From Sulfitobacter sp. M39 (GTDB taxonomy: Bacteria > Pseudomonadota > Alphaproteobacteria > Rhodobacterales > Rhodobacteraceae), in contig NZ_WMDZ01000002.1 of assembly GCF_021735935.1 (NCBI RefSeq), positions 39,210 through 103,209 of the forward strand: a stretch of 64,000 bases of DNA, in the 5' to 3' direction. Below, one piece after another: positions 16,581-24,746 of the stretch. Under the pieces are notes generated by a model. That model was given only the letters and a program-made list of their open reading frames with translations, was not told the DNA's origin and searched no databases. Both the position numbers and the translations under genes were made by a program. Each line of letters begins with the position of its first letter. The stretch's first letter is position 1.

Positions 16581-16841
16581 TCAGAGATATCGGGCGATCG
16601 CCCGCAACTCGGCCCGATCAGTTTCAGAACTTTCAACGTCGATACAATGGTCCATGTGATCATGGATCAGCGCACGCTTGGCGTTCGTCACGGCCTTTTC
16701 GACCGCTTGCATCTGCTGAGCAATCTCCAGACAGGGTTTGCCCGCCTCGATCATTTCGATCACGGCGCGCAAATGGCCGTCAGCGCGTTTCAGCCGGGCG
16801 ACAAGGGCGGGATGGGTTGCATGGACTGGATGTTTTGTCAT
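16581..16841 (-). CDS. CsoR/RcnR-family metal-sensing repressor
   Basis: 86 residues forming the all-helical CsoR/RcnR fold (LKRADGHLRAVIEMIEAG, then EIAQQMQAVEKAVTNAKRAL). Possible ligands are Cys37, His62 and Cys66, matching the Cu(I) triad spacing of CsoR. The N-terminus also has His4, His7 and His10, as in RcnR-type Ni/Co sensors. An operator with C/G-tract lies seven bases upstream (16848-16874) between this operon and the HupE operon, so it probably represses both. Confidence 0.85.
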   Translation of the reverse strand: MTKHPVHATHPALVARLKRADGHLRAVIEMIEAGKPCLEIAQQMQAVEKAVTNAKRALIHDHMDHCIDVESSETDRAELRAIARYL

Positions 16842-16847
16842 AAAGTA

Positions 16848-16874
16848 GTTCTATCCCCCCCGGGAGGATAGAAC
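16848..16874. promoter_or_regulatory. CsoR/RcnR-type operator
   Basis: GTTCTATCC (16848-16856) and GGATAGAAC (16866-16874), perfect 9-bp arms around CCCCCGGGA. A/T-rich arms around a G/C-tract match RcnR/CsoR-type operators. Located in the divergent promoter region. Confidence 0.8.
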
Positions 16875-16925
16875 AAGATGGTGCCACGACGCACCACGCT
16901 AGAGACGGGCAGACGGGCAGATCCT

Positions 16926-17282
16926 ATGGATACCTTGAGGACAGTTGTAAACGCCGCGTTTGCGACACTCTTATGTTTGGCCGTACTCCTCTGGTCTGTG
17001 GTGCCCGCAACCTCGCACGCACCCTCAGTCATCGGCGTCCTTCAAGAGCACGCAGAAATGGTTGCTGAGCACGGTCATTCGCATGGACTGGAAGAAGACC
17101 TCGCCTGGGCCATGCATGGACATAGCCATGACAGCATCGATCACGATCACAGTCAGGCGGTCGTGCCTGGCCCCGACCGATCGCCGCACCCGCTCGATAT
17201 TTATAGAGCCGCATGGCCGTTGAGTTCGGCCACGTCGAACACCTTGCAGACATACCAAATCGAAAGACCTCCGCGCGTCTGA
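16926..17282 (+). CDS. Secreted His-rich small protein of the HupE module
   Basis: 118 residues from ATG 16926. N-terminal signal peptide (FATLLCLAVLLWSVVPATSHA), then His clusters EHGHSHGLEED, MHGHSHDSIDHDHSQ. It is likely a periplasmic metal buffer or delivery protein. It is the first gene after the CsoR-type operator and precedes the HupE-family permease. No named family was recognised. Confidence 0.65.
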   Translation: MDTLRTVVNAAFATLLCLAVLLWSVVPATSHAPSVIGVLQEHAEMVAEHGHSHGLEEDLAWAMHGHSHDSIDHDHSQAVVPGPDRSPHPLDIYRAAWPLSSATSNTLQTYQIERPPRV

Positions 17283-17342
17283 TCGACTGCGTGCCAACAG
17301 CGCGCTGCATTCGATCATCAACACATATGCGGAGTTCAATCC

Positions 17343-18071
17343 ATGAATACAGTCCACCAGGGCTGGACCGATCCCGGCATACGCCGGATCGTGATCCTGT
17401 CCTTCATTGCCCTTTCGGCGCTCGTCCTGGGTGCGGAAAACGCTCTTGCCCATGCCGTCACAGAAGGTGACGCAGGCTATATCCAGGAAATCTGGGGGGT
17501 GAACATCATCCCCTTCATGTATCTCGGCGCCAAACACATGGTCACGGGATACGATCACATCCTGTTCCTGCTCGGCGTCGTCTTCTTCCTCTACAAGATG
17601 AAGGATGTAGGCATCTATGTCAGCCTCTTCGCCCTCGGGCACTCGACCACGATGCTGGCCGGTGTCTGGTTCGGCTGGGGAATCAACGCCTACATCATCG
17701 ACGCGATCATCGGCCTTTCGGTCGTCTACAAGGCGCTCGACAATCTCGGGGCTTATCAGCGCTGGTTTGGGTTCCAGCCGAACACCAAGGCCGCAACGCT
17801 GATCTTCGGCTTCTTCCACGGCACGGGCCTGGCCACGAAGATCCTAGACTACGAGATCGCGTCAGAGGGCCTACTGGCCAATCTTCTGGCGTTCAACGTG
17901 GGCGTCGAGCTTGGCCAGATCATGGCGCTTGCCGTGATCCTCATCGTCATGGGCTTCTGGCGGAAATCCCCAAGCTTCTTCCGCCAAGCCTACACCGCCA
18001 ACGTCGTCATGATGTCCATGGGATTCATCCTCATGGGCCTGCAAATCACCGGCTACTTCGTAGCCACCTGA
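17343..18071 (+). CDS. HupE/UreJ-family metal permease
   Basis: 242 residues. Signal-like start, then about six membrane spans. The HupE-type motif HMVTGYDHILFLLGVVFF carries the conserved HxxxGxDH, and FALGHSTTM and FGFFHGTGLA add further His residues. HupE/UreJ proteins move nickel or cobalt. Here the neighbourhood (CsoR/RcnR repressor, NreB-like exporter) suggests metal homeostasis, not hydrogenase maturation. Confidence 0.85.
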   Translation: MNTVHQGWTDPGIRRIVILSFIALSALVLGAENALAHAVTEGDAGYIQEIWGVNIIPFMYLGAKHMVTGYDHILFLLGVVFFLYKMKDVGIYVSLFALGHSTTMLAGVWFGWGINAYIIDAIIGLSVVYKALDNLGAYQRWFGFQPNTKAATLIFGFFHGTGLATKILDYEIASEGLLANLLAFNVGVELGQIMALAVILIVMGFWRKSPSFFRQAYTANVVMMSMGFILMGLQITGYFVAT

Positions 18072-18088
18072 GAATTTAGGAGACCAAA

Positions 18089-18712
18089 ATGTTTAACGCA
18101 AAAAAACCGAGCCTTGATGAGCTTCCCAGCTCCGCGCAGCTTATCCGTTCCACTGCCATTGCGGCGGCCAGCGCCGTTGCGATCCTTGTGACCGTCGTGC
18201 TGCCTGCCGAATACAACATCGACCCGACCGGGATCGGCGGGGTTCTCGGGCTGAGCGAGATGGGTGAGATCAAAGCCCAGCTTGCGGAGGAGGCCGAAGC
18301 CGACAGGCTGTTGGAGATCGAAGCCGAAGAGCAGTCGAGCCTTATGAACGATATCTTTGGACTTTTTGTCGGCACGGCATATGCACAGGAGGCCGAAATC
18401 TGGCGTGACGAAACCACCTTTACGCTTGCACCCGGCGACAGTGCCGAGTGGAAGCTGGTCATGGAAGAGGGCCAGACGGTGGAATACCGAATGCTGGTCG
18501 ATGGCGGTCGGGTGAATTTTGACATGCACGGCCACGGCGGCGGCAATTCGGTGACCTATGAAAAGGGCCGCGGTTCGACGGGCGACGAGGGCGAGATCAT
18601 CGCGGCATTCGACGGCGAACACGGATGGTTCTGGCGGAATCGGGACAGCCAGCCCGCAACCGTGACTGTCCAGGTGCGCGGCGAATACACCGAATTCAAA
18701 GACGCAAGTTGA
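18089..18712 (+). CDS. Transmembrane anchor protein of the HupE module
   Basis: 207 residues with one N-terminal membrane span (residues about 22-40), an acidic coiled stretch (AQLAEEAEADRLLEIEAEE) and a periplasmic domain with HGHGGG and a WFWRNR segment. Homologues beside HupE genes are usually labelled transmembrane anchor protein. A good AGGAG site precedes the ATG, 17 bases after hupE. The role is unknown, perhaps presenting metal to the permease. Confidence 0.7.
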   Translation: MFNAKKPSLDELPSSAQLIRSTAIAAASAVAILVTVVLPAEYNIDPTGIGGVLGLSEMGEIKAQLAEEAEADRLLEIEAEEQSSLMNDIFGLFVGTAYAQEAEIWRDETTFTLAPGDSAEWKLVMEEGQTVEYRMLVDGGRVNFDMHGHGGGNSVTYEKGRGSTGDEGEIIAAFDGEHGWFWRNRDSQPATVTVQVRGEYTEFKDAS

Positions 18713-18718
18713 CACAAG

Positions 18719-18754
18719 GGCAGCCACCCGCATGAAAAGATGCGGGTGGTTGCC
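18719..18754 (+). terminator. Strong hairpin after the HupE operon
   Basis: GGCAGCCACCCGCAT / ATGCGGGTGGTTGCC arms (14 of 15 paired plus one wobble) with loop GAAAAG. There is no T-tract, so a Rho-assisted or boundary hairpin is possible. Confidence 0.5.
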
Positions 18755-18886
18755 TGGCTCCGAAACAGACCTTGGATGAGTCCGCAGTCTCGCCTCAGAT
18801 TTTCCCCCGAAACCAACCTCGGGCATCTTTTGGCCAATCAGTGAGTACCCGCGTGGCAATGTCACGCCTATGTTACGGGATACTTC

Positions 18887-18917
18887 TTGACCTCCCCCTA
18901 CTGGAAGCTTGCATAAG
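18887..18917 (+). promoter_or_regulatory. CueR-type promoter of the copper/thiol-redox operon
   Basis: TTGACC (18887-18892), 19-base spacer carrying the dyad CTCCCCCTACTGGAAG, and CATAAG (18912-18917). The 19-base spacing is the MerR-family hallmark and the dyad resembles the copA promoter of this window. The predicted start is at or next to the ATG 18924. Confidence 0.7.
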
Positions 18918-18923
18918 GATCGC

Positions 18924-19277
18924 ATGATCTGCGTTTTCCGCCTCATTTTGATTCTTGCATTGAGCTTCGGTGCCGTGGTTGCGCCGGATGTATCGGCAGC
19001 GAATGCGGCTGAGGCAGCAATGGCTCAGATGGTGGGCGCTGAAAGCGGGGACGACCATTGCGGCGGATGCGATCCGATCGGATTTGCTGACGGGATAACC
19101 TGCGAGGGTGGGTGTACAGTCCCTTGTGGCGCGGGAACTACGGCCGGTATCGTAGCTCGTACGTCAGCGATGACGCTTGAGATGGCCTTCGGTGTTGTCA
19201 TCCCGGTCGCGGGACCTGTGATCCCGATTGGCGCGGTTCCCTCCCTTGATCCATTTCCTCCCAAGCTGCCTGTCTGA
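18924..19277 (+). CDS. Secreted Cys-rich small protein
   Basis: 117 residues from ATG 18924. Signal peptide (FRLILILALSFGAVVAP), then a Cys-rich section DDHCGGCDP, CEGGCTVPCGAG that could bind soft metal, then a hydrophobic tail with many Pro and Ile. Not a named family. It opens the copper operon directly behind a CueR-type promoter, and the short promoter-to-ATG distance suggests a leaderless or nearly leaderless mRNA. Confidence 0.65.
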   Translation: MICVFRLILILALSFGAVVAPDVSAANAAEAAMAQMVGAESGDDHCGGCDPIGFADGITCEGGCTVPCGAGTTAGIVARTSAMTLEMAFGVVIPVAGPVIPIGAVPSLDPFPPKLPV

Positions 19278-19367
19278 ACCTGATAGCGGCCTCGCTTGTT
19301 GCGGGGCCTGACCGTTGCCTTGGCCGAAGCTGGCTGAGTGCGACCCTTTCAGATCAAGGCAGAAGTA

Positions 19368-20807
19368 ATGACCCTCAACAGACTGATTTCACGACGGCAC
19401 GTGCTGCGCACCGGTGCCGCTTTCACGGCCATATCCACTCTGTCACCGGCACGAGTAGCGATGGCAGGTCCGACAGAGGACCCATTCTTGCTACGCGCTG
19501 CGGCCGGACAAGCCGCCCTGCGACCGGCACCCTACGGCCCTACCGACGTCTGGAGCTACAACGGATCCCTCCCCGGCCCCGAGATCCGGGTGCGGCAGGG
19601 AGACCGAATTCGGGTTCTGGCCCGGAACGGGCTAAATGAGGGGACGACGGTCCACTGGCATGGCATTCGCACACCCAATGCGATGGACGGTGTGCCGTTC
19701 CTGACACAGGACCCGATCCCGGTCGGTGGCGAGTTTCTCTACGAATTCGATGCGCTGGACGCAGGTACATTCTGGTATCACCCGCACCAGCGCAGTTCGG
19801 AACAGGTCGGGCGCGGGCTTTACGGGCCGCTGATCGTCGAGGAAGCAAACCCGATCCGCGTGGATCGCGATTTGACCTGGATGCTCGATGACTGGCGGAT
19901 GACCGGCGACGGACAGATTGCGACAGATTTCGGAAGCCGGCACGACGCGATGCACGGCGGTCGTATCGGCAATTCCGTGACGATCAACGGCCAGATCCCT
20001 GACCGTATCGCGGTGCGATCCGGGGAACGCATCCGCCTTCGGCTGGTCAATGCAGCGAACGCGCGGATATTCGGGCTGGATTTCGGGGGGCTTGCGCCGG
20101 TCGTGGTCGCTCTGGACGGTCAACCCGTGTCACCTCATGTACCAGACGATGACATCGTGGTGGTCGGTCCGGCCATGCGTGTCGATCTGGTGATTGATAT
20201 GACCGGCAAGCCCGGAGAGAGCCTGACCATCACCGATGTCTTCTACAGGGATCTGGAATACCGTCTGGTCGATCTCGCCTACGGGCCGGATCGGTTACGG
20301 GACGCGGTCCCGGACTGGTCGATGGAACTGCCACCCAACCCGCTGGCCGAACCCGATATGCAAGCTGCCACGCGGCATCAGATCATCTTTAATGGCGGCA
20401 TGATGGGGCAGATGATGATGGGCGGCGGCATGGGGTCCATGATGGAGCAGATGCGCGAAGGCAACATGTGGTTCATCAACGGCAAAGCAGCAACGGGGCA
20501 CATGATGGATCCATTGCTGGTCCTGCCGCAGGGCACGTCGCATGTGCTGCAGATGGACAATCGCACCGCGTGGCATCACCCGATGCATCTTCATGGACAT
20601 TCGTTCCGTGTGATCACACGGAACGGGCAACCGACACGGCATCGCGAATGGCAGGACACCGTCCTGATGGCACCGGAGGAACGGGTCGAGATCGCCTTCG
20701 TGGCGGACAATCCGGGAGACTGGATGTTCCATTGTCACATCCTGGAACACCAGGCGGCCGGCATGATGGGCATCATACGTGTCGATCCTGGCACGACCAA
20801 AACCTGA
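19368..20807 (+). CDS. CueO/CopA-like multicopper oxidase
   Basis: 479 residues from ATG 19368. Tat signal (SRRHVLRTGAAFTA). Copper sites are all visible: VHWHGI, WYHPH, HPMHLHGH and HCHILEHQAAGM. A Met-rich insertion (about residues 350-375) like that of CueO suggests Cu(I) oxidase activity. It acts in the periplasm, oxidising Cu(I) to the less toxic Cu(II). Second gene of the CueR-controlled operon. Confidence 0.92.
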   Translation: MTLNRLISRRHVLRTGAAFTAISTLSPARVAMAGPTEDPFLLRAAAGQAALRPAPYGPTDVWSYNGSLPGPEIRVRQGDRIRVLARNGLNEGTTVHWHGIRTPNAMDGVPFLTQDPIPVGGEFLYEFDALDAGTFWYHPHQRSSEQVGRGLYGPLIVEEANPIRVDRDLTWMLDDWRMTGDGQIATDFGSRHDAMHGGRIGNSVTINGQIPDRIAVRSGERIRLRLVNAANARIFGLDFGGLAPVVVALDGQPVSPHVPDDDIVVVGPAMRVDLVIDMTGKPGESLTITDVFYRDLEYRLVDLAYGPDRLRDAVPDWSMELPPNPLAEPDMQAATRHQIIFNGGMMGQMMMGGGMGSMMEQMREGNMWFINGKAATGHMMDPLLVLPQGTSHVLQMDNRTAWHHPMHLHGHSFRVITRNGQPTRHREWQDTVLMAPEERVEIAFVADNPGDWMFHCHILEHQAAGMMGIIRVDPGTTKT

Positions 20808-20847
20808 AACAATCTCACGTAACGATCACCACGAAAGGAAAGAACCG

Positions 20848-21303
20848 ATGAAGAAACTAATTGGACTTGCCAGTCTTGGCACCGCAGGTGCTGCCGCTGT
20901 CCTTGCAATGAGCCTGAATGCCGCGCCTGCAGCAGCGCAAGAGGCCACGCTCTACAAGAACCCGCAATGCGGATGCTGCGAGAGCTATGCGGACTACCTG
21001 CGCGAGAATGGCTTCACGGTCGAGGTAAAGCCGACCCATGATCTGGCTCAGATCAGCCGTGATGCAGGTATCCCGGACGATTTCCAGGGCTGCCATACGA
21101 CCTTTCTGGGTGACTACGTCGTCAGCGGTCATGTGCCAATTGATGTCGTCAACAAGTTGCTTGATGAGCGCCCGGACATTGCCGGTCTGACACTTCCCGG
21201 CATGCCGTTGGGATCGCCGGGTATGGGGGGCGCGAAGCAGGAACCGTTCAAGATTTACACCGTCGAAGAAGGTGTGAACCCGACCGTCTATGCGGTCGAA
21301 TGA
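20848..21303 (+). CDS. DUF411 copper-associated periplasmic protein
   Basis: 151 residues with a signal peptide ending AAPAAAQE. The DUF411 core is KNPQCGCCESYADYLRENGF, FQGCHTTFLGDYVVSGHVP and LPGMPLGSPGM; the CGCC, GCH and Met-rich ends are likely Cu(I) ligands. AAAGGA ribosome site before the ATG. DUF411 proteins recur beside multicopper oxidases. A second copy is at 53967-54419. Confidence 0.88.
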   Translation: MKKLIGLASLGTAGAAAVLAMSLNAAPAAAQEATLYKNPQCGCCESYADYLRENGFTVEVKPTHDLAQISRDAGIPDDFQGCHTTFLGDYVVSGHVPIDVVNKLLDERPDIAGLTLPGMPLGSPGMGGAKQEPFKIYTVEEGVNPTVYAVE

Positions 21304-21360
21304 TTAATTGCGCGGACTGGTGCGATCCCGTGCCTGACCGGTTTCAAGGGAAAACAAAGG

Positions 21361-21504
21361 ATGAAGTGCATGATGATGGATGGTGGAATGATGGGTGACG
21401 GCATGATGATCGCGATGGGACTGGTTTGGTTACTCATCGTGGCGGTGCTGGTGCTCGCGGCAATCGCCTTGGTCAAATACATCCGCTCGGACAGCGGAAA
21501 ATAG
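21361..21504 (+). CDS. Met-rich 47-residue membrane microprotein
   Basis: Begins MKCMMMDGGMMGDGMMIAMG, then a single membrane span (LVWLLIVAVLVLAAIALV) and a basic end. The Met-dense N-terminus suggests Cu(I) contact. CAAAGG precedes the ATG. It is too small for a catalytic role and could be an accessory of the oxidase or the cytochrome that follows. Confidence 0.6.
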   Translation: MKCMMMDGGMMGDGMMIAMGLVWLLIVAVLVLAAIALVKYIRSDSGK

Positions 21505-21516
21505 AAATGCGCCAAG

Positions 21517-21657
21517 ATGCGGAATGAGGGCGACAGCAACGGCGACGGCCTGTTGTCGATGGGGATTGGTCTGGGGGCGTGCGTCCTGCTTGTCGTGGCA
21601 TCGATAGTCGCACTCTCGTTGTATTTGGATAGCCAGAAGAAGGCACAAGCGACATGA
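21517..21657 (+). CDS. 46-residue single-span membrane microprotein
   Basis: Begins MRNEGDSNGDGLLSMGIG, then a span (ACVLLVVASIVALSLYL) and the tail DSQKKAQAT. It ends in ATGA, overlapping the cytochrome c gene, so it is translationally coupled to it. The family was not recognised. Confidence 0.5.
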   Translation: MRNEGDSNGDGLLSMGIGLGACVLLVVASIVALSLYLDSQKKAQAT

Positions 21658-22079
21658 AAAACACCATTAGGCTCGCCGCGGTCTTGCTCGCCACAACGGT
21701 CTCTCCCGTTTCGGCGGAGAGCGACTTGCGCATGGGCGAGCGTCTCTATCAGGAGAATTGTGCCAGTTGCCATGGCGCAAACCTGGAGGGGCAGCCTGAT
21801 TGGCGCACCCGATTGCCGAACGGCAGATTGCCTGCCCCGCCGCATGATGCGTCGGGTCATACCTGGCATCATACGGACCGCGTATTGTTCGACATCGTGA
21901 AACGCGGACCGGCGGCGATTGTCGGGGCCGGTTATGAAAGCGACATGCCCGGATATGAGGGCGTACTGACAGATGACGAAATCACGTCGATCGTCGACTA
22001 CATCAAGAGCACCTGGCCCGACAAAGAACGTGCCTTTCAGAGTGAGCGGACCCGCGAGGACCAGCAAGCACAGCCATGA
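21654..22079 (+). CDS. Monohaem c-type cytochrome
   Basis: 141 residues. Signal peptide (AAVLLATTVSPVSAE), haem site ENCASCHG near residue 38, probable axial Met in SDMPGYEG, and a typical C-terminal helix ITSIVDYIKSTW. A periplasmic class I cytochrome. It is embedded between copper and thioredoxin genes, so electron transfer to or from the multicopper oxidase or thiol proteins is plausible. Confidence 0.9.
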   Translation: MKNTIRLAAVLLATTVSPVSAESDLRMGERLYQENCASCHGANLEGQPDWRTRLPNGRLPAPPHDASGHTWHHTDRVLFDIVKRGPAAIVGAGYESDMPGYEGVLTDDEITSIVDYIKSTWPDKERAFQSERTREDQQAQP

Positions 22080-22672
22080 CCAGCTATCGTGACAATATGA
22101 CTGTTCCCACGCCCCGCCGGAGAAATCTCGGCTTTGTGCTGGCGCCCGTCGTGGCTTTGGCCCTTATGGTCCTGTTTGGCTGGGGGCTTTTCAGCGAGGG
22201 CGATGATCTGCCGTCCGCGCTTATCGACAAGCCTGTACCGGAGTTTGCACTCGCTCCGGTGCTCGGCCGCGAGGAAGGTCTTTCGACGCAGGACCTGATC
22301 GGCCATGTTTCGCTGGTGAACGTCTTTGCCTCGTGGTGTGTGCCCTGCCGCGCCGAACATCCGCTATTCATGGAATTGAGCGCCACGGGCGAAGTGCCGC
22401 TCTACGGGATCAACTACAAGGATCCGCCCGAACAGGCGCGCGCCTGGCTAGACGAACTGGGTGATCCCTACACCCGCATCGGGGCCGACATAAACGGACG
22501 TGCGGGCATCGAGTGGGGTGTTTACGGCGTGCCTGAAACCTATGTCATCACTTCCGACGGCACCATTGCCTACCGCCATGTCGGCCCCATCACGCGAGCG
22601 ATTCTGGAGGAAACCCTTTTGCCGATCGTCCGTGATCTGAAAACCCAAGCCGGCAAGGAGCCAACGCCATGA
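22076..22672 (+). CDS. CcmG/DsbE-like thioredoxin
   Basis: 198 residues, N-terminal membrane anchor (residues about 20-40), thioredoxin fold with WCVPCRAEHP and the cis-Pro segment VYGVPETYVI. CcmG/DsbE reduces apocytochrome or periplasmic thiols. ATGA overlap with the cytochrome upstream. With CcdA at the operon end this forms a reducing pathway. Confidence 0.88.
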   Translation: MTSYRDNMTVPTPRRRNLGFVLAPVVALALMVLFGWGLFSEGDDLPSALIDKPVPEFALAPVLGREEGLSTQDLIGHVSLVNVFASWCVPCRAEHPLFMELSATGEVPLYGINYKDPPEQARAWLDELGDPYTRIGADINGRAGIEWGVYGVPETYVITSDGTIAYRHVGPITRAILEETLLPIVRDLKTQAGKEPTP

Positions 22673-23181
22673 AATATCTCAAAACGGCGCTGCTCGTCTG
22701 GGCATTGTCCGTCGGCACGGCGTTTGCCGGGCCGCAAGGCTTCGCACTGCACGACACGCCGCAGCCGGTGATCAATGTGCGCTACGAGACCGAGGACGGC
22801 AGCCGTGGGGACATGGAGGATTTTCGTGGCAAGGTGATCCTCGTGAACGTTTGGGCAACCTGGTGCGTCCCCTGCCGGGAAGAGATGCCGACGCTGGATG
22901 CACTTCAGGCGGAACTTGGCGGCGACCGTTTCGAGGTTGTCGCCCTGTCCATCGACAGGGCCGGGTCGCCCGTCGTGCGGCGGTTCTACGACGAGATCGG
23001 TGTCAACAATCTCAAGATGTATGTCGACAAGACCATGCTGTCGATGACCGCGCTGCGCACCGTCGGTCTGCCGACAACGATCCTGATCGACGCGCAGGGG
23101 CGGGAGCTTGGGAGACTGGTCGGCCCGGCCGAATGGGATGATCCCGAGATGGTCTCCTTCTTGCGAGGCTTTATCGAATAA
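22669..23181 (+). CDS. TlpA-like thiol reductase
   Basis: 170 residues, signal peptide (VWALSVGTAFAG), WCVPCREEMPTL active site and the cis-Pro segment VGLPTTILID. TlpA-type proteins reduce the Cys of SCO and CcoQ/CoxB copper sites before metal loading. ATGA overlap with ccmG-like; a SCO gene lies 373 bases downstream. Confidence 0.88.
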   Translation: MKYLKTALLVWALSVGTAFAGPQGFALHDTPQPVINVRYETEDGSRGDMEDFRGKVILVNVWATWCVPCREEMPTLDALQAELGGDRFEVVALSIDRAGSPVVRRFYDEIGVNNLKMYVDKTMLSMTALRTVGLPTTILIDAQGRELGRLVGPAEWDDPEMVSFLRGFIE

Positions 23182-23263
23182 GCGCCCCTGAAAGAGCGCC
23201 GCCCGCCCTTGACCGCCCAGTTATCAGAATGACCAGTACTCAAACTTCAGAAGGATTTTCCGG

Positions 23264-23554
23264 ATGACCGACATATCATCTTCCAACGATGCGGGTGCCG
23301 CCGACATCGAAAGCGCAGGCAACTGGCCCCGGTGGTTGACGCGCAGACGACTGCTGTTCGTCGGTGCGGCAACCGTTATGGGCGGCGGCATGGCGCTGAA
23401 CTGGGGATGGCTCACCGCGATCGGTCTCGCGCCTGTCTTGGTTTCGCTGGCACCCTGTGCCGCGATGTGCGGGCTCGGTCTGTGCATGAAGGGCGGGTCC
23501 GGCGGGAAATGCGACGATGCGGGTGGTGGCAAGCCCGATCAATCCGAAAGGTGA
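23264..23554 (+). CDS. Small membrane protein with Cys-rich tail
   Basis: 96 residues, spans at about 29-45 and 48-68, then APCAAMCGLGLCMKGG and GGKCDDAGGGK. The clustered Cys and Met could bind metal near the membrane. AAGGA ribosome site. Stop overlaps the next ATG by one base. No family recognised. Confidence 0.55.
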   Translation: MTDISSSNDAGAADIESAGNWPRWLTRRRLLFVGAATVMGGGMALNWGWLTAIGLAPVLVSLAPCAAMCGLGLCMKGGSGGKCDDAGGGKPDQSER

Positions 23555-24258
23555 TGCAGTTGATTGTCTATCTGACCCGGCGCGCCGCCTTGGCGACATT
23601 TGCGGCCACGATCGCCTTTCCGGCCTCCGCCGATCATCCGGGTGAAAATCTGGATGCCCGGATGTTCGAGATGGAGCCATACTTCCAGGCCATCGACGCG
23701 GCACAGGCCCCGGATTTCGAGTTGCAGAATGCGGAGGGCAATCCTGTGCGCTTGGCGGATTTCAGCGAAAGGGTCGTCATCCTGCATTTCATCTACGCCA
23801 ACTGCCCGGATATCTGCCCGCTCCATGCGGAAAAGATCGCGGCGGTCCAGGCTTCGATCAACGACGGGCCGATGAGGGATCTGGTGCAATTCATCTCGAT
23901 CACAACCGATCCCGTGAATGACACGCCGGACGTTCTGCGCGACTACGCGGACCGGCATGGGCTCGATCCGAGCAACTGGGTCATTCTGACCAAACGGCCC
24001 GATCAGAGCGACGACGCGACGCGCCTTGTGGCGCGGGACTATGGGCTCGAGTTCACCACGACCGCCGACAGCGACATGATGATGCACGGTGCGGTCACCC
24101 ATGTCGTGGATATCGGCGGGCGGTTCGCCGCAAAGTTCCATGGCATGGATTTCAAGAATGTGAACCTGATCCTCTATGTCAGCGAGTTGATCAACAATGC
24201 CCAGCATCGACGCCGGGAACGCAGTTGGTGGGACCGGGTGACAGGGGTGTTTCAATGA
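23554..24258 (+). CDS. SCO1/SenC-family copper chaperone
   Basis: 234 residues from ATG 23554 with a signal peptide. SCO motif FIYANCPDICPLHAEK (CxxxC), ISITTDPVNDTPD, and the late metal His in MHGAVTHVVD. SCO proteins hold copper for cytochrome oxidase or act as thiol reductases. TGATG overlap with the preceding gene and ATGA overlap with the next. Confidence 0.88.
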   Translation: MQLIVYLTRRAALATFAATIAFPASADHPGENLDARMFEMEPYFQAIDAAQAPDFELQNAEGNPVRLADFSERVVILHFIYANCPDICPLHAEKIAAVQASINDGPMRDLVQFISITTDPVNDTPDVLRDYADRHGLDPSNWVILTKRPDQSDDATRLVARDYGLEFTTTADSDMMMHGAVTHVVDIGGRFAAKFHGMDFKNVNLILYVSELINNAQHRRRERSWWDRVTGVFQ

Positions 24259-24746
24259 GTGTCACCGCGACTGGCGTCATGCCATCTTCGGCGGATGGAA
24301 TATCCCTGACAGCGCTACGTCGGTATTTTTCGGTAATCATCCCGGCCAATCTGATCTGGGAGTTCGCCCATATGCCGCTCTACACGATCTGGAACGAGGG
24401 CACCTGGGGTGAGATCGTCTTCGCCGCGGTTCATTGCACGGGTGGCGACATCCTGATTGCCATGAGCGCGCTGGTGCTTGCCTTGATGCTGACCGGCCGT
24501 GGCTGGCCCTTCGTGGCTCCGACGCGACGCTCGGTAACCGTCCTGACGGTGGTGTTCGGGTTGGGATATACGCTGTTCAGCGAATGGCTCAACATCGTGA
24601 TCCGCGCGGCTTGGGCCTATTCGGACCTGATGCCGATCATTCCGGTCCTCGATGCAGGGCTGTCGCCCGTGCTGCAATGGATCGTAATCCCGCTGATTGC
24701 CTTCTGGTGGGCGGCGCGACCCTTCAGCGCCGAGCATAAAGCATGA
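24255..24746 (+). CDS. Polytopic membrane protein of unknown function
   Basis: 163 residues with about four spans. Notable polar residues in or near spans: NLIWEFAHMPLY, AVHCTGGDILIA, LFSEWLNIVIR. The pattern is seen in uncharacterised proteins of copper loci. ATGA overlaps at both ends put it firmly in the operon. Confidence 0.6.
   Translation: MSVTATGVMPSSADGISLTALRRYFSVIIPANLIWEFAHMPLYTIWNEGTWGEIVFAAVHCTGGDILIAMSALVLALMLTGRGWPFVAPTRRSVTVLTVVFGLGYTLFSEWLNIVIRAAWAYSDLMPIIPVLDAGLSPVLQWIVIPLIAFWWAARPFSAEHKA

Noticed and set aside
15328..16659. 443-residue plus-strand frame across the MFS exporter
   Set aside because: Low-complexity Arg/Gly/Gln composition, antisense to a clear 12-span transporter.
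19288..19310. GGCCTCGC/GCGGGGCC hairpin after the Cys-rich protein gene
   Set aside because: Short stem with no T-tract in a GC-rich region; cannot be told from chance.
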